This document shows positions 11,427-22,974 of a DNA stretch of 64,000 nt, piece by piece. The stretch lies in the NCBI GenBank assembly GCA_907163375.1, contig CAJQUW010003634.1:186001-250000 (forward strand), written 5' to 3'. A model generated the notes under the pieces. The model searched no databases. It saw nothing but the letters and a program-made list of their open reading frames with translations, and was not told the origin of the DNA. Position numbers and translations under genes: made by a program. Source of the stretch: Prostheceraeus crozeri (Eukaryota; Platyhelminthes; Polycladida; Euryleptidae). Within the stretch, counting starts at the first letter, position 1. Every line of letters begins with the position of its first letter.

Positions 11427-12095
11427 CTAAAAGCATGATGCCAGTTCGTGACGACGATTAAGAGCCAGCTTCATTTGTGCAATCAATTGTGATTCGCTGA
11501 TGCTGGTTTTGACAGGGCAATCTAAAATTCGCAGTATGCTGACTTCAAAGTCTTCAATATTGTTCGCGGCACATTTCAAGCAGTGATCAGCCAAGGCACT
11601 TGCTGTGTCTCCATTCACAATGCTTCTGTGATGTTCATTAAATCTCAACCGAAATGGGCGTGAAGATTTACCTATGTAACTAGAAGAACAAAAATGACAA
11701 ATAAACTGATAAACTACAAAACGAACATTGCAATTAATATAATTAGGTAGTTTACTACAAAGAACACAATTATCGTGTTTAATATTCCTATCCTTACTGC
11801 GAAATAAATGACATAATCTTTTGTTGCTTTTATTTACGAATCTAATGTTAAGTTTATGTTTGCGAATGAGATAATTAATTTTACGAGAACAACTATCACT
11901 AATGAAATCGATATTTAAAACAACTTTATTTTCATTACTAGCTTTTGATTTACGCGAGCGTTTTTTAATAACGAAATCTCTATCTGAAAAACCATTACGC
12001 TTGAGACGAGATTTAGTTTTGGCTATAGCTTCGACGCTAAGAGAGTTGGAGCTACTTCTCTTATCGATGCCGTCAAAAGTGTTGACAATGAACAC
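11427..12095 (-). CDS. Penelope-like GIY-YIG endonuclease region (fossil, 5'-truncated)
   Basis: A 222-codon open frame covering the linker and the C-terminal endonuclease of a Penelope-like polyprotein. Seen: HDNCVLCSK, then VYQFICHFCSSSYIGKSSR (the GIY and YIG parts, with the Cys pair usual in this class), RLRFNEHHRSI (the helix with the catalytic Arg and a conserved Glu-His), and ALADHCLKC. The C-terminus ends close to HELASCF. The reverse transcriptase that would precede it is absent. The start is simply the first ATG of the surviving piece. The endonuclease nicks the target DNA in intact elements. Confidence 0.85.
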   Translation of the reverse strand: MFIVNTFDGIDKRSSSNSLSVEAIAKTKSRLKRNGFSDRDFVIKKRSRKSKASNENKVVLNIDFISDSCSRKINYLIRKHKLNIRFVNKSNKRLCHLFRSKDRNIKHDNCVLCSKLPNYINCNVRFVVYQFICHFCSSSYIGKSSRPFRLRFNEHHRSIVNGDTASALADHCLKCAANNIEDFEVSILRILDCPVKTSISESQLIAQMKLALNRRHELASCF

Positions 12096-12103
12096 GATAA
12101 TTG

Positions 12104-12443
12104 TTTTCTTTGTAGTAAACTACCTAATTATATTAATTGCAATGTTCGTTTTGTAGTTTATCAGTTTATTTGTCATTTTTGTTCTTCTAGTTACATAGGT
12201 AAATCTTCACGCCCATTTCGGTTGAGATTTAATGAACATCACAGAAGCATTGTGAATGGAGACACAGCAAGTGCCTTGGCTGATCACTGCTTGAAATGTG
12301 CCGCGAACAATATTGAAGACTTTGACGTCAGCATACTGCGAATTTTAGATTACCCTGTCAAAACCAGCATCAGCGAATCACAATTGATTGCACAAATGAA
12401 GCCGGCTCTAAATCGTCGTCACGAACTGGCATCATGCTTTTAG
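12104..12443 (+). CDS. Second copy of the GIY-YIG endonuclease region (fossil)
   Basis: The inverted partner of the copy at 11427. The same endonuclease region is readable on the plus strand, with RFNEHHRSIVNGDTASA and the same end HELASCF. Amino-acid differences from the partner are very few (for example DFDVSIL for DFEVSIL), so the pair is young or has been homogenised. It is a partial copy of an element that is not whole. Confidence 0.8.
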
Positions 12444-12491
12444 CAATTCTTATGTATACTCGATTTGTAAAATTTTGATAGATTTTTGCCA

Positions 12492-12520
12492 TTGAGAAAG
12501 CGGCTGGTACGCGAAACGTC
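12492..12520 (+). ncRNA. Hammerhead-ribozyme-like motif, second Penelope terminus
   Basis: Same motif as at 11350-11378 in opposite orientation: TTGAGAAA, stem GCG...CGC, GAAACGTC. It lies about 50 bp past the endonuclease stop. Confidence 0.45.
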
Positions 12521-12605
12521 TGGCGCATAACATCTGCCTTTTTATTCAAATCACTCGCATATTGGAAAAAAGTATTGGGGAGAGACTAACGACAAATTAT
12601 TGTTT

Positions 12606-13854
12606 TTCTTATATTATGAACCTCCCGACGAAATCCATCAACTATATAATTGCTTGAATATTTAACTTATAATTGTGGTGATTTATTAAACACATATACG
12701 TATGTGCCAAATAATAATTAATGTCGCATGAATCTATATTATGCTGCCACTGCATATTGTTGAATATGTCTGTATCTAGTCAATGTAATTGAAAATTCAA
12801 CATTTTCTATGTTAATCCATTGACATAGATTTTAGCATTGAATGAATTGAAATCCTTTATCATGAGATATTTAACATTACCTTTTTGACATCACCTTCAA
12901 CTAAATATCGCCGATAAGCAATACTTCTATACCAAAGATATTCATTTCATGGATATCTTGGCTACATATCTCTATAAATCTATTTCCTGATTCATTGATA
13001 TGTCTGCTTTAAATATCATCTCTATAACTAATTGAGATGTCTATATTCAACAATAGCTATACTCATTGAAAGGTGCGGATCTCGCTTCGCTCGTTCTACA
13101 TTTTCAATGTCGTATAGACATCGCATTAACATTGCTATAATGTCATTTCACGATCAGATCAACCTTCCGCATATCATTACATGCGTGATTAATAGATTTG
13201 TTTGAACTGATCTTGTATTTGAAGTGAATGCGAATACATTTTTCGAGCATGCATGTTTGCATGAGTATTCGTATCTGAGCTAGCAAAAACATGTTCTTCC
13301 TTACATTGAGCACTCCATGAGAATATGATTTCACATAGTTTCCCATAAAGTTGGTTCACGAATTAAAAATTGGAATTGTTGTTCAATTTAGTTCTTAAAC
13401 TCACGCATACTCGAATTTTCAGATATTTCAACACTTTCTTTTCATCTTATTCTCGTGCTTGTATATGAGTTTGCATCGATTAATATCAAGAGTCTTAAGA
13501 AACTGTCATATCTTTGAATTCATTTCCAAGATCATCTAATTATTGAGCTCAGTGAACTGTGCTACCTTAGAGCTCGGAAATACCATTGCAATTATATTGA
13601 AGATTTTCAATATGACATCGTGGAAAGAACTTGAAATAAAAAATTGTCGATGTTAGAAGGCGAAATTCCTCTTGGTTATGATTATTTTATTAGTTACACT
13701 GACTATATGAGAACTTGTTCATCTATTAGAGTCTCAATATCTCCTCTCCTTCTAAATAATGTTTTGAAGGAAACTGATGTTCTAGGTTATGAAGAAAACA
13801 AGGCTAATATATCAAAAGATTGAAAGAAATAATAACACAAGAATGGCTCGGGAG
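12606..13854. other. Non-coding stretch
   Basis: Very AT-rich, with many imperfect short palindromes such as repeated ATATCTCTATAAAT-like pieces around 12960-13040. No gene seen. Confidence 0.5.
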
Positions 13855-14192
13855 ATGTCACCGAATTTTTGAAGGATTGACGTTAATGCAAAAACTTTCA
13901 AATCTTCAAATAAAGACTGTTAGGGGGATTATGAGGTTATACTTCCATCAGAGATGAAGAGAAAAGAAGCTCATCCTAGACGAGATTGTCTCTGCTTTTA
14001 AGTTTGATGAAATGAAAGGATTCAATGGGCTATAGAGTTTCAACCAATTTGAAATTCGAAAGTAATGACGTTTGATTGTGAATGGATATGGGTGGCAGCC
14101 ATCGTCTTTCTTGTTCATATTGTCTTCTTGATTGACATGCTAAAATCTTTGCTTCTCTGTTGTAAAGATACAATGACATGACTTGAGGGCGT
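13855..14192 (+). repeat. Repeat family R2, part a
   Basis: Matches the reverse complement of about 27578-27905 with moderate divergence. Landmarks are GTCACCGAATTTTTGAAGG at its start and ACAATGACATGACTTGA at its end. The family has no coding signature. Confidence 0.75.
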
Positions 14193-15189
14193 CCAAAACC
14201 AGGCAACTCGTCAAATACCAAAAAAGGAAAATGCTTTTAAACATCAAAGAAGGATTCTAATTCTGATTCTTGCTTTTGACATATCATCTGTATATATTAT
14301 GCTCTTTATGATGTATCTTTAAATGTTCATGGTTTCAGTAATGTAATTAACCCCATTCTTTTGTCTGAATTATTGATTTTTTACGTTTTCTGCTTTTTGC
14401 ATGATGTTGAAAGACAATTGCGTCTCAATCAATTTCCATGATATAGGCCTAATAACAATAATAAATTCTGAATTCACTGGCGATGACATTGGTACCTCAT
14501 ACCGACAATACAAGTTCGGAGGCCATCATGTAAGAGAACGTGTTTAAACATGAAAATGTAATAAGCTATATTTGATTTCACTGAAATCTATTTTGATTTT
14601 CACACATCCTGTCAAAAGAAAGTACAAATTATTACAAGAATAGATTACTATTCATATTAATCACAACAACAACAAAGTCTTCAGAAATTATTGATTCAAA
14701 AGCATCACTGCTGGCTTCTCTTCATGCAAACTATTCAAAATGTATCTACATTTTCGTAGAAATGAACATATCCATCTTGGAAAAGACGGGCACTAAGAAA
14801 CCAAGTCCTCTTTCTTTGACCTACTAATTAGAAGTTTTCCCACGTAAAGAGTTTGACGTTTGGAGTGCCTACCTGTCGTACGCTACGACGTTGTTTGACC
14901 CTCATCTCATGCAAAGTTGAACGTCCATCGTATGAATAGAACACCTTCATTAGAGATTCCTTCTATCTCCTATCTCTTCAGCTTTAACCAATTCACGGCT
15001 TTTCCTTGAATATCCGTTTTCCTATTATTGATTACTTCCGACGCCATTTGATGTATACCTTGTATGGCTGTCTACCAGATAGATCTTTTAAAGTACTGCT
15101 ATTCCAAGTACTGACTGAGAAGAGCGACATATTTTTCCGGGAGAACTCTATCGCTGAATGCACTGAATCGCAGAACAATGTATTCATGT
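14193..15189. other. Non-coding stretch
   Basis: Nothing recognisable. An open frame from 15006 (61 codons) has no family features. Confidence 0.5.
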
Positions 15190-15340
15190 AGAACAGAAAA
15201 AATTCTAGACAAATTCGAACTTTTTGATCACCTTTCAGAAAATATGTTATTGAGAATTCCGCTGCGTTGAACTGTCGCAGCAATTGGTCTTTAGTAAGGC
15301 CAGGCCCGCTCTCTGTCTCAGCCTGGATCCAACTCTCGTC
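15190..15340 (+). repeat. Direct repeat R3, copy 1
   Basis: About 150 bp that recurs at 16138-16305 in the same orientation, sharing for example CGAACTTTTTGATCACCTTT and GGATCCAACT. The minus strand is open across it (15032-15394, 120 codons) but I do not recognise the product. Confidence 0.75.
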
Positions 15341-15565
15341 TCGCCTCAAGAATTTAAAACAAACAAATAGCTTTGCCGACATACTGCCCGTCAATTTTTT
15401 GCTTTTTAAGTCTCAACTTCCATTTGTGGAAAGCATATTGGTGTACATGTATTCTCACAATCAAATGAAACTTGCCCATCAAAGCGAATAGACATTTAAA
15501 ATATTTGTTGAATGACTCAATGCCTCAGAAAGGACAAAAATAAACAATTAGTCAATCGCATACAA

Positions 15566-16139
15566 GTCACATTCTTTCATTTTTTTTTCAACTTCCAAAG
15601 CATAATTCTGCAATCCATATTCATACAGGATTCTCAGGATGCTCTTTGGCTCATGATCATTGATCATTTATATTCTCCATCAGAAATTTAGGAATTTTAG
15701 CACAATTGTTTTGAATCCTGATTCATTAATTGCCTATAGTACATGCACTGTTCATGAAGTAGCTGAGTCACCACATGCTTCTAATTGTTTCTAATTTGAA
15801 TACATGCACAAGATTTTGTTTGATTTCATCATCATCATATATCAGTATTGAGCTGCTTCTCAAATACAGGAGAATATTAAATGTATTCTTGGCATTATTC
15901 AACATTGAGGGATGAGTAAATCTTCTCTACAGTAGTCTCAGTTCCGTGACCAGGCGTCACATGAGAAATCAATATCGCATTTTCATTTTCCCCTGACGTT
16001 TGAAATCTTTGGAAAATAGAGTCAAATTGACGACCAATCAGCTTTGGATTGTAGGCTTATTATAAGGCTGCTCAGAAAAAGAGGCTGTCAAATAGGACTT
16101 AGACTGAATCAGAATTCTCATGCAATATAGTCAATGTAG
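15566..16139 (-). repeat. Interspersed repeat R1, copy 2
   Basis: Reverse-complement copy of 1707-2262. It lies exactly between the two R3 copies, its inner end touching R3 copy 2. Confidence 0.7.
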
Positions 16140-16305
16140 GGAAAATTCTACACAAATGCGAACTTTTTGATCACCTTTCAGAAAATATGTTATCGAAGAA
16201 TTCCGCTGACTTGAACTGTCCCAGCAATTGATTGGTCTTTAGTAAATTTGAAGGCCAAGCCCGCTCTCAGGCCCAGCTTGGATCCAACTGTCGTCTTTAC
16301 ATTAT
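16138..16305 (+). repeat. Direct repeat R3, copy 2
   Basis: Second copy of the R3 unit. Relative to copy 1 it carries short insertions, e.g. near TTTAGTAAATTTGAAGGCC. Confidence 0.75.
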
Positions 16306-16513
16306 TTTTCTCTAAAATAGAACAAAGCCAATTACGTTGACGCTGATGATTTCCGATGCTACAATACCTCTGACAAATCTCACTTCAATTCTGTTCTGTA
16401 AAGTTTTTGCAGCATTTTGTTCTGCGGTTGTGTATTAATCGTAAAACATGGTAAATTGCAACAGCACAATGACAGATAGTCTACTTATGATGATAGTTTA
16501 TCTAAGCAGATTT

Positions 16514-16924
16514 TCAATACTTCCACCTTTTCTTGCAAAACACTTTGCCACTCGTCTTTGCATTGATTGAAGGAGAAAAACGCAAATGTCTTTCAGTTCG
16601 TTGATATTCAATGCCTATTGATGCCTGTTTGATCAACTCTTTTGAGGCTTTCGTGAGAAAATCCAAACGCTTCTTCCGGTCATTTGACTCAACAGCTGTC
16701 CATGGATCATCAAGTTCATGCGTGCATTCATCTACAGTTCGAAGACGACTTTTGGAAGCAGGCAGGCCTGCAATGAGACCAATCAAATGTCCAGATCTCA
16801 CGTCAATGATGGGGAAAAGACTGATTGTCCTCTCTCTTTGCCGCATGCCACACAGCGAAGGTATGCATGGACATTTTGCGCTCGCGAAGCGTGAGTGTCT
16901 TGGAATGGCATGGTAACAGCCCAT
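16514..16924 (-). CDS. Unassigned open frame, 136 codons
   Basis: A stop-free minus-strand frame of 411 bp, noticeably less AT-rich than its flanks. The product is basic, with Cys near its start (KCPCIPSLCGMRQRER) and a charged C-terminal half. No family is recognised and no membrane or signal segment is seen. The plus strand is also open over 16611-16916, which argues that this may be chance or an old captured exon. No splice sites are convincing. Confidence 0.25.
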   Translation of the reverse strand: MGCYHAIPRHSRFASAKCPCIPSLCGMRQRERTISLFPIIDVRSGHLIGLIAGLPASKSRLRTVDECTHELDDPWTAVESNDRKKRLDFLTKASKELIKQASIGIEYQRTERHLRFSPSINAKTSGKVFCKKRWKY

Positions 16925-17879
16925 ATTTGAATGTTATTGAGAATCTATGTGTTAAAACGCAAGATAGAATAAACAAAATGTAAGATGCAAGACATCATCA
17001 TCGAATATTCTTATGCAAACTGAAAAACATTTGCGTTTCTCTCCTTCAGTCAATTGCAATGTGCATTGAGCGAAAAGGTGGACCCACAGAATTTTGAAGA
17101 TCTTCTTAGATAAACCATCAACATAAGTATCTGTTGTATCAGTTTGGCGAATGATAAATGAAATTCATTGTCATTGGTTATGATAAAATTGAACATTACA
17201 GTAGTAGATTCTCGCTGCAAGCCGATTTATAGCTAGTTATTTTATCAAAAGTCTCTAGGCCTTTATTACAGTGGTCCCCCTACAGCAACCACTGAAGGGA
17301 AGGAAAGTGGTCGTTGAAGGGTGCGGTCGCTCTAGCAGAGGATGTTTTTCAGCATGTAAACTTATGCAACCTGTACAGTTTGTCATGAACAGCTAACATT
17401 TACGTGTGCATTTTGAGCACCGGCGTTGCATCTCAATAGAAGGCATGCGAAACATTATATGTCCATTCATTCTCTTTCACTACGTCGAACATTTTAATAA
17501 CTGTGCCTGAAAAACTAGAAATTACGCCTGTTGTAAATTGCAAGGAACACTGAACTATATTTATGCTATGTTGGATATGAATGATGTGTTAATGTTTGCT
17601 GCAGATTAAAAAAATCAACAAAATCTATACCAGCGCCAGGAGCGAATCTGTAATATATTCATATATTCACTGAATAGCGGATTTTTAATAAGTAATAACC
17701 ATTCTATCATTTGCAAGCAGTGCTTAGCTATATCGAATTTTTTCATTCAATGCGTCGAGTATACACGTCAATTTGTTGACATAACCATTCTTTCAGAAAC
17801 CAACCGAACCGGAGTTTCATTACCGAGCTTGACTGTTAAACCGTATTCAAATTCGTTGACATACGTGCATGCTGCTCTG
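16925..17879. other. Non-coding stretch with a MITE-like scrap
   Basis: At 17271-17340 there is CAGTGGTCCCCCTACAGCAA followed by GTGGTCGTTGAAGGGTGCGG, which resembles one end of a short DNA transposon, but no partner end is found. The rest is featureless. Confidence 0.3.
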
Positions 17880-18410
17880 TTTGATGGTTTGGCTTTTAAT
17901 TCTCTGTCTGGATCACAGAATTAAATTGTTTAACCGCATCACTTTGCTAGAAATGCAAACTGATTCAAAGCGATGGCATATGCAGGAACTTACTAAGTGG
18001 ACGAGAAAATTTCCAATGCTTTACAGAGATAGGAAGAATAGTCGTGCGCCGCTTGCGGATTGCTGTGAATTCCTTCAAAATGCTCCGATCGCCACGATTA
18101 CTTCAGATTCGAAGAATTCAGATCATTGCACACTCCGATCATTATTAAAAAAGTTAGCAGACACACGAAAAACGTTCACAAACTTTTCTGTAGAACTTGA
18201 CATCGACTGTGTCTCTTTGCTGTGTGATCCAGTGGATAACAGTTACCGAAACTTCGAACACTTTGGCGTGTTCAATGTTGAACTGGCTGCTCATTGTTCG
18301 ATTGCTATGGCATTTAGTCAGCAGATTCTGCCATTTCATTTACGTTACATGTTCCAATGCTTCCTTTCTAGTTAAACAGAACAAGAGACGACCTGTCTAA
18401 TTCTGGGGTA
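17880..18410 (+). repeat. Repeat family R2, part b
   Basis: Matches the reverse complement of about 27950-28545. Shared landmarks are GCAAACTGATTCAAA, CGTGCGCCGCTTGCGGATTG and GTTGAACTGGCTGCTCATTG. The plus strand is open for 168 codons (17869-18375), but the reading is not conserved as a clean frame in the other copy and no domain is seen, so I treat it as repeat DNA rather than a gene. Confidence 0.75.
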
Positions 18411-19527
18411 CGAACAGCCACTTTGTACAATGTTTGCGGCATCTGGCTGTTCAATACTTGCTATGGTTAAATTCAGTTGTATGCTAGTTTACCGCTTACT
18501 TTTTATGACGCATGTGACACTTTTTTTCAACCCATGGACACAAAAAAGGCACCATATCTACTGTACACCTGTAAAATTATCCTTGCGTCATTTTTCACGG
18601 CCATTGTCATCACCAGTGTGAAATCTCTGAAACTTTCAATTCTAAAAATTAATATATTGGACATCTGCTACTCGTGAAATTTGGAAGTAGTGCAGAGCCT
18701 GCTAATATATAATTAAATATCATAAAAAATATTTCAGATGAAACGTAAGACAAGTGACCAATACGTGTATGGATTTGTTTAAAAGTAAAGAGGATCAAAA
18801 GAAAGACAAGACCTTGAATTGACATGAAATATCACACCAGGGTAGCGTCCAATGAGGCATTTGGGGTCAGTGTCCCTTAATGAATCCATGCATGTCTGGA
18901 AATCTCACTGACTAGAAGCTACTGATTTCATCAAACTCTTCCTTACTCAGAGGCAGTCAATAGTGTCTGCGAGATGGTCGCCAAGACAGTGCATTTTAAG
19001 TGATTTTTCACTGATGAGCCCAATGTACATGAAGTGGAGATTTTCAGCCTGATGGTCTGAACGCAGGGGCTGGAGACGATCGATTGCTTGGAAACAAATT
19101 GCAATTAATTGATGACAGTTCATTATTTGATGATGCATCTGCAATTCAATTGATTCATTGGAAATTACCTATAAATGTCAGACAATTTATCAGCAAAATC
19201 AGTATTTTGGTTGATGCTCCGTATCATCCGACAAATTTCCGGCTTATCAGAGAATTTTGTCTCATCGCACTGACTAATTTATATTATTATGTTTACTGCA
19301 TGACTAATATAAACACTTTTATCAAAATTGGATGGTATCCTTGATAATTTTCAATCATAAGAATATTCAATGCTTTGAATAACACCTAGAGGCATGACAA
19401 TTACATGTCTGGATATTTGTCATATTGATGTCATTTTATAATTCTGTTTTACAAAGTTCTTTACAACTTTTAAGGATCTATACTTCCTTAAAGAAGTTAT
19501 CGACACAACGAATAACAACATACGAGG
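18411..19527. other. Non-coding stretch
   Basis: No gene or repeat that I can support. Confidence 0.45.
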
Positions 19528-19529
19528 TA

Positions 19530-19791
19530 CACTGCAAACTGTAAACCGTAAATATCCGTTAAAATTAACAGCCAAAATCAGTTGCACGGATTTTTACAGT
19601 CTATCTGTAAATATCCACAAAAACAGACGTCTTTTTATCTGATATGAACGGATTTTAATTGTTACGTCATCATCACTCATCACGTTGTGACGTCATCAAT
19701 TTAACAGATATTTGCGGATATTTTCTGTGAAGCTTTCTTGTGAAGTTTAACGGTTATATTAGCTGTTTTTAACGGTGTACAGTTTACAGTG
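19530..19791. mobile_element. MITE-1, 262 bp, TA-flanked
   Basis: The ends read CACTGCAAACTGTAAACCGT and its near complement ending CAGTTTACAGTG, with TA at 19528-19529 and at 19792-19793. The interior is non-coding and holds several TATCCG-type repeats. TA duplication and the CACTG end suggest a Tc1/mariner-like class, but this is inference. Confidence 0.8.
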
Positions 19792-20161
19792 TATATGAGT
19801 GGTCCTTAATGTGCATATGGGAAAGCAAGTGTGAGTTAGAGCGATTATTATAAGGAGTGTCTAGATATAATCAGTGGCGGCTCGTCAGAGGAGGCGAGGG
19901 AGGCATTGCCTCCCCATGATTTTCTGCGGCAAGATATTTTATATTCCTGACATTTTTCTACTCTATTTTGTTTAATTCATTAAAATAGTAACATTGAACA
20001 CACGGCAACACGCCTCAGCCGAGAAGCGCAGATATCAAACTCGCTGTATCACAACACAGGGAGGCGTGCCTCACTTCACAGTGTTATACGCGGTAGAGAA
20101 CTTTGATGACACGTGATTGGCTGATTCATTCAGCTGCTTGTTTACAATGTGAAAGGGAGGC

Positions 20162-20640
20162 ATGCCTCAGCCATTATTCGCGGTCGTCGTTCGGTACTGC
20201 TGCTTCGATATGGCGTCCGCTGCGAATGAAATATGCACAGCAGAGGAGGTTTCCTGTGTGGACAGCATTCTCGAAAAGCCGTTTTCACGTTTATCTATTC
20301 AGGAAAAGTTGGACATCAAGAGGAGAGGAAGAGAAGCACCAAACTTATCTTCGGAATCGGGAAAAAAGCGTACTTTCAATGCTGCTTATTGGTACGAAAA
20401 AGTGTCATGGCCTACTGGAAGCGTAAAAAGACTAAATTTATTTTGCTGGCCTTGCCTTTTGTTTCCACCTTCGACAGGTCCCGATGTATGGTTAGAAGAG
20501 GCTATGACGACTGGAAGAATCTTGACCGTGCAACTCTTCGCCACACCTCAAATAAGGAGCATCTTAAGCCTGAACTTCAATACAAGTACCTGGGTGCTAT
20601 TCGAGTTGAGCGCTCCTTAAAACCTTGTAATATTTTCCCT
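20162..20640 (+). pseudogene. hAT transposase N-terminus, TTF-type zinc finger
   Basis: The region has the TTF-type finger found at the start of many hAT transposases and in ZMYM proteins: KRTFNAAYWYEKVSW, then RLNLFCWPCLLFPP (the FCxxCLLF signature), then in a shifted frame GYDDWKNLDRATLRHTSNKE, which is the conserved G.DW...R.L..HE.S..H part. The frame change lies between about 20470 and 20500. After about 20620 no hAT catalytic sequence follows. The open frame starts at 20162 or upstream; the start is not certain. Confidence 0.82.
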
Positions 20641-20927
20641 TATACCTTTAATTTTGGGAATTAATTGATTTCAGAGTATCCATTTGTGAAGCGTGTCAAA
20701 CTACTTCTGACTTTTGCTTCTCAGAGTTTCGACCCGATAGAAATTTCTATCGAGGTCGAGGTCGAGGTCGAAACTCTGGATGTAACTGCTGTAAAACACC
20801 CTACATAGATGTATACTTTTTCTACCTCTGTAAACATTGACTGCCAGTTGTATTAATAAAGAACAAAGTAAATACATTTGTGGCTGCTGCATGATTACCT
20901 GTCCAGTGGTCCTTTGAAAGATTCCGA

Positions 20928-21287
20928 TTAGTTTTGGACTTCTTCAAAGGATACATCGGGATGAACCCTCTCCACATGCTTTTTTATTGTGCTGCAGGCG
21001 GTAAATGATCCTTTAGAGATGGTACAGTCACATAGCTGGTCCCCGTCGATTATTGTGGTACATTTAAAACAGTCTTCAGTCTCAACAAAAGAATCGTATA
21101 CGGTACTTAATCTCGTCACTTTGGCGCCATCACGAATCACAATCACACAAGTGAATGAGGAGGACATAAGATAATAAAAATCTCGAATGATGAGTTGATG
21201 ACAATCTGAAAGAAGGATTGCCCCGAACATCCTATCACATACAGGTAGGTGATTAAAAGTTCTTTTCATCTGCAGATTTCCCAACAT
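20928..21287 (-). pseudogene. BED-type zinc finger fragment
   Basis: A 119-codon minus-strand frame. Its C-terminal part reads VYDSFVETEDCFKCTTI and later TACSTIKKHVERVHPD. The C-x2-C followed by H-x4-H, with KKH..RVH, is the pattern of BED fingers that bind DNA in hAT transposases and related regulators. The N-terminal part is not recognised, and nothing of the catalytic domain follows. It belongs to the inner element. Confidence 0.6.
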
Positions 21288-21429
21288 GCATACACTCTAC
21301 TCTACTGTTCAACATAGTAATAAGTAAGTATTCAATGAGATACTATCTTTTTATGTGATGTTATCCTAACATCAAAAAAATAGTTTCCCTAAGAGAAATT
21401 TTCATTACATAAGTTTCAGCAACCGACCG

Positions 21430-21520
21430 ACCTCGACCTCGATGTTTCATGTCGAGGTCGAGGTCGAGGTCGAGGTCGGGAAAAAGTTATCGAGGACGCG
21501 AGGTCGAGGTCGAGGTCGAA
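21430..21520. repeat. (GAGGTC)n hexamer array
   Basis: Repeated TCGAGG/CCTCGA hexamers on both strands, broken in the middle. They look like subterminal repeats of the inner hAT-like element. Confidence 0.8.
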
Positions 21521-21596
21521 ACTCTGATTAAAATCTAATTTCTAATTTTTCTAATTAATTTGCCTCCTCATAGAAAGTACCCACGAGCCGCCACTG

Positions 21597-22974
21597 GAAC
21601 TGCATGGTGTTGAACCATTCCAGGGACAGCAGTAGACAGCATTGCCTGATTTTTTGGCTGTTCATTGTCTTTTGCAATGGTCTTATCATTTTGGCTGATA
21701 AATTGTACGGTATTTACCTGATCACAGTTTACAGTGTAGCTGTTTTTGAAAAGTAGCAAATATTCTTCGATATATTTGGAGTCCGATTCATAGATTCAAA
21801 TCACAGCTATAACCACATTTATTCGAATATTCACCCAGTCTTAAGTCAGCGGCCATTTGAAATCACGGCATTTAAAACAACATTCAAGCTCCTTCAAACA
21901 CCCACCAATGTACCTGATTATGGCTCATTTGAGTGTAACTAGTAGAATTTTTCAAACAGCATTTCTTAACATTTTGTTAATCAAATAATAGTCGTAGTAA
22001 GTTAGACATCTTATATATGAATACTATTCAAGTCAAAAGTTCTAACTTCAAATTGATCGTAGCTGGAAATTTGAAATTTATATTCAAATGAGTCATGAAT
22101 AAGCCGCCTAAATCATCACCGCGTAACGCCTGGCCAGAGATGTATATTTTTATGCATATCTGTAAATTGAATTAGCAATTCTCTTATTTTGATATCTTTT
22201 ATGATAAAATGTGACATAATAGTTATTAAAATCACTATCTATTTATCTTTTGCAGTGGAAATACTAAAATTGACGTCAGTTATTAATGATGAATAATCAA
22301 ATCTATTATTTGATCCTCACTTACTATTTTGGTGCATCTCCTTTAGATTTCAAGGTTTCATGTGAAAATAATCCTTTTACAAAATGGTCCTGAAACAAGG
22401 TTTGGTAAAACTGTGCCAGGGTAAGCCACAAACTGGAATTTAAGTAGCAGAGACGCTCTCAGGCACATCGAAAACCTGGGATTTTGTTAACATTTTCACC
22501 CGAAGTTCCTAGATGTAGTCATTTTTACACATTGTCATCTGAATTCTGAGTTCCTCTTCTTCGTCAAAATCGGCGCATTCAGTAACTTAGTTCTATGGCA
22601 TTGGTATATATTCGCAAGTAAAATTGTTGGGGAAGTGGCCTGGGTCTATATTTCGGAACATATATCCGTAATTAAAAGCAACTCTTCACTGGTCGACTGA
22701 AAATGATGCCGTTGATGTTTAATGATTGGTTCTTAATGATTCTTGGCAAGAAGATGATCACATTTCTCAAGGTCAGCAAAATAGAAGCCATCTCTTTTTG
22801 TGGTATGTCTTATTCACACCATGATTATGGTGCATGTGTAAATGTCAATGTCGCAGATGCTTTGATTTTTGTAATTTACATCCTCAATTCCACGATCTCA
22901 AATGTACGTAGTTATAGGCCAATTCGTGGGTAAGGATGGCTCTAATTGTATCACTGTTTATTTCATCAAATTCA
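21597..22974. other. Non-coding stretch with a lone MITE end
   Basis: A single CAGTTTACAGTGTA at 21724-21737 matches the right end of MITE-1 without a partner. The rest shows no gene. Confidence 0.45.

Larger units (their letters stand above)
11268..12605. mobile_element. Penelope-like elements, two 3' ends as an inverted pair
   Basis: Two copies of the same Penelope-like retroelement lie with their 5' sides together at about 12090 and their 3' ends pointing outwards. The minus-strand copy runs from about 12095 to 11268, the plus-strand copy from about 12089 to 12605. Over the shared part they are nearly identical. Each carries a GIY-YIG endonuclease and the same terminal motif with GCGAAACGTC. 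Both are 5'-truncated and lack the reverse transcriptase, so neither is whole. Inverted and tandem partial copies are known for this class. Confidence 0.88.
20722..21526 (-). mobile_element. Possible nested hAT-like element with BED finger
   Basis: Inside the outer hAT, CAGAGTTTCGACC at 20722 and GGTCGAAACTCTG ending at 21526 form an inverted pair. Both ends are followed inward by GAGGTC hexamer repeats (about 20748-20768 and 21448-21520). The minus strand between them codes a BED-type zinc finger, a usual hAT part. An extra copy of the end at 20766-20778 makes 20722-20778 a small palindrome. No 8-bp duplication is seen, so nesting is likely but unproven. Confidence 0.6.
19872..21596 (+). mobile_element. 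hAT element remnant, 1.7 kb
   Basis: Ends read CAGTGGCGGCTCGT at 19872 and ACGAGCCGCCACTG ending at 21596, a perfect 14-bp inverted pair. Next to each end lies GCCTCC (inverted on the right). The plus strand holds the N-terminal TTF-type zinc-finger region of a hAT transposase. The catalytic and dimerisation regions are missing. The 8 bp flanks do not match (GATATAAT and GAACTGCA), so the target duplication has decayed or been lost. Confidence 0.85.

Noticed and set aside
17869-18375. 168-codon frame that looks like a gene
   Set aside because: It lies in repeat R2; the other copy does not keep the frame and no domain is recognisable.
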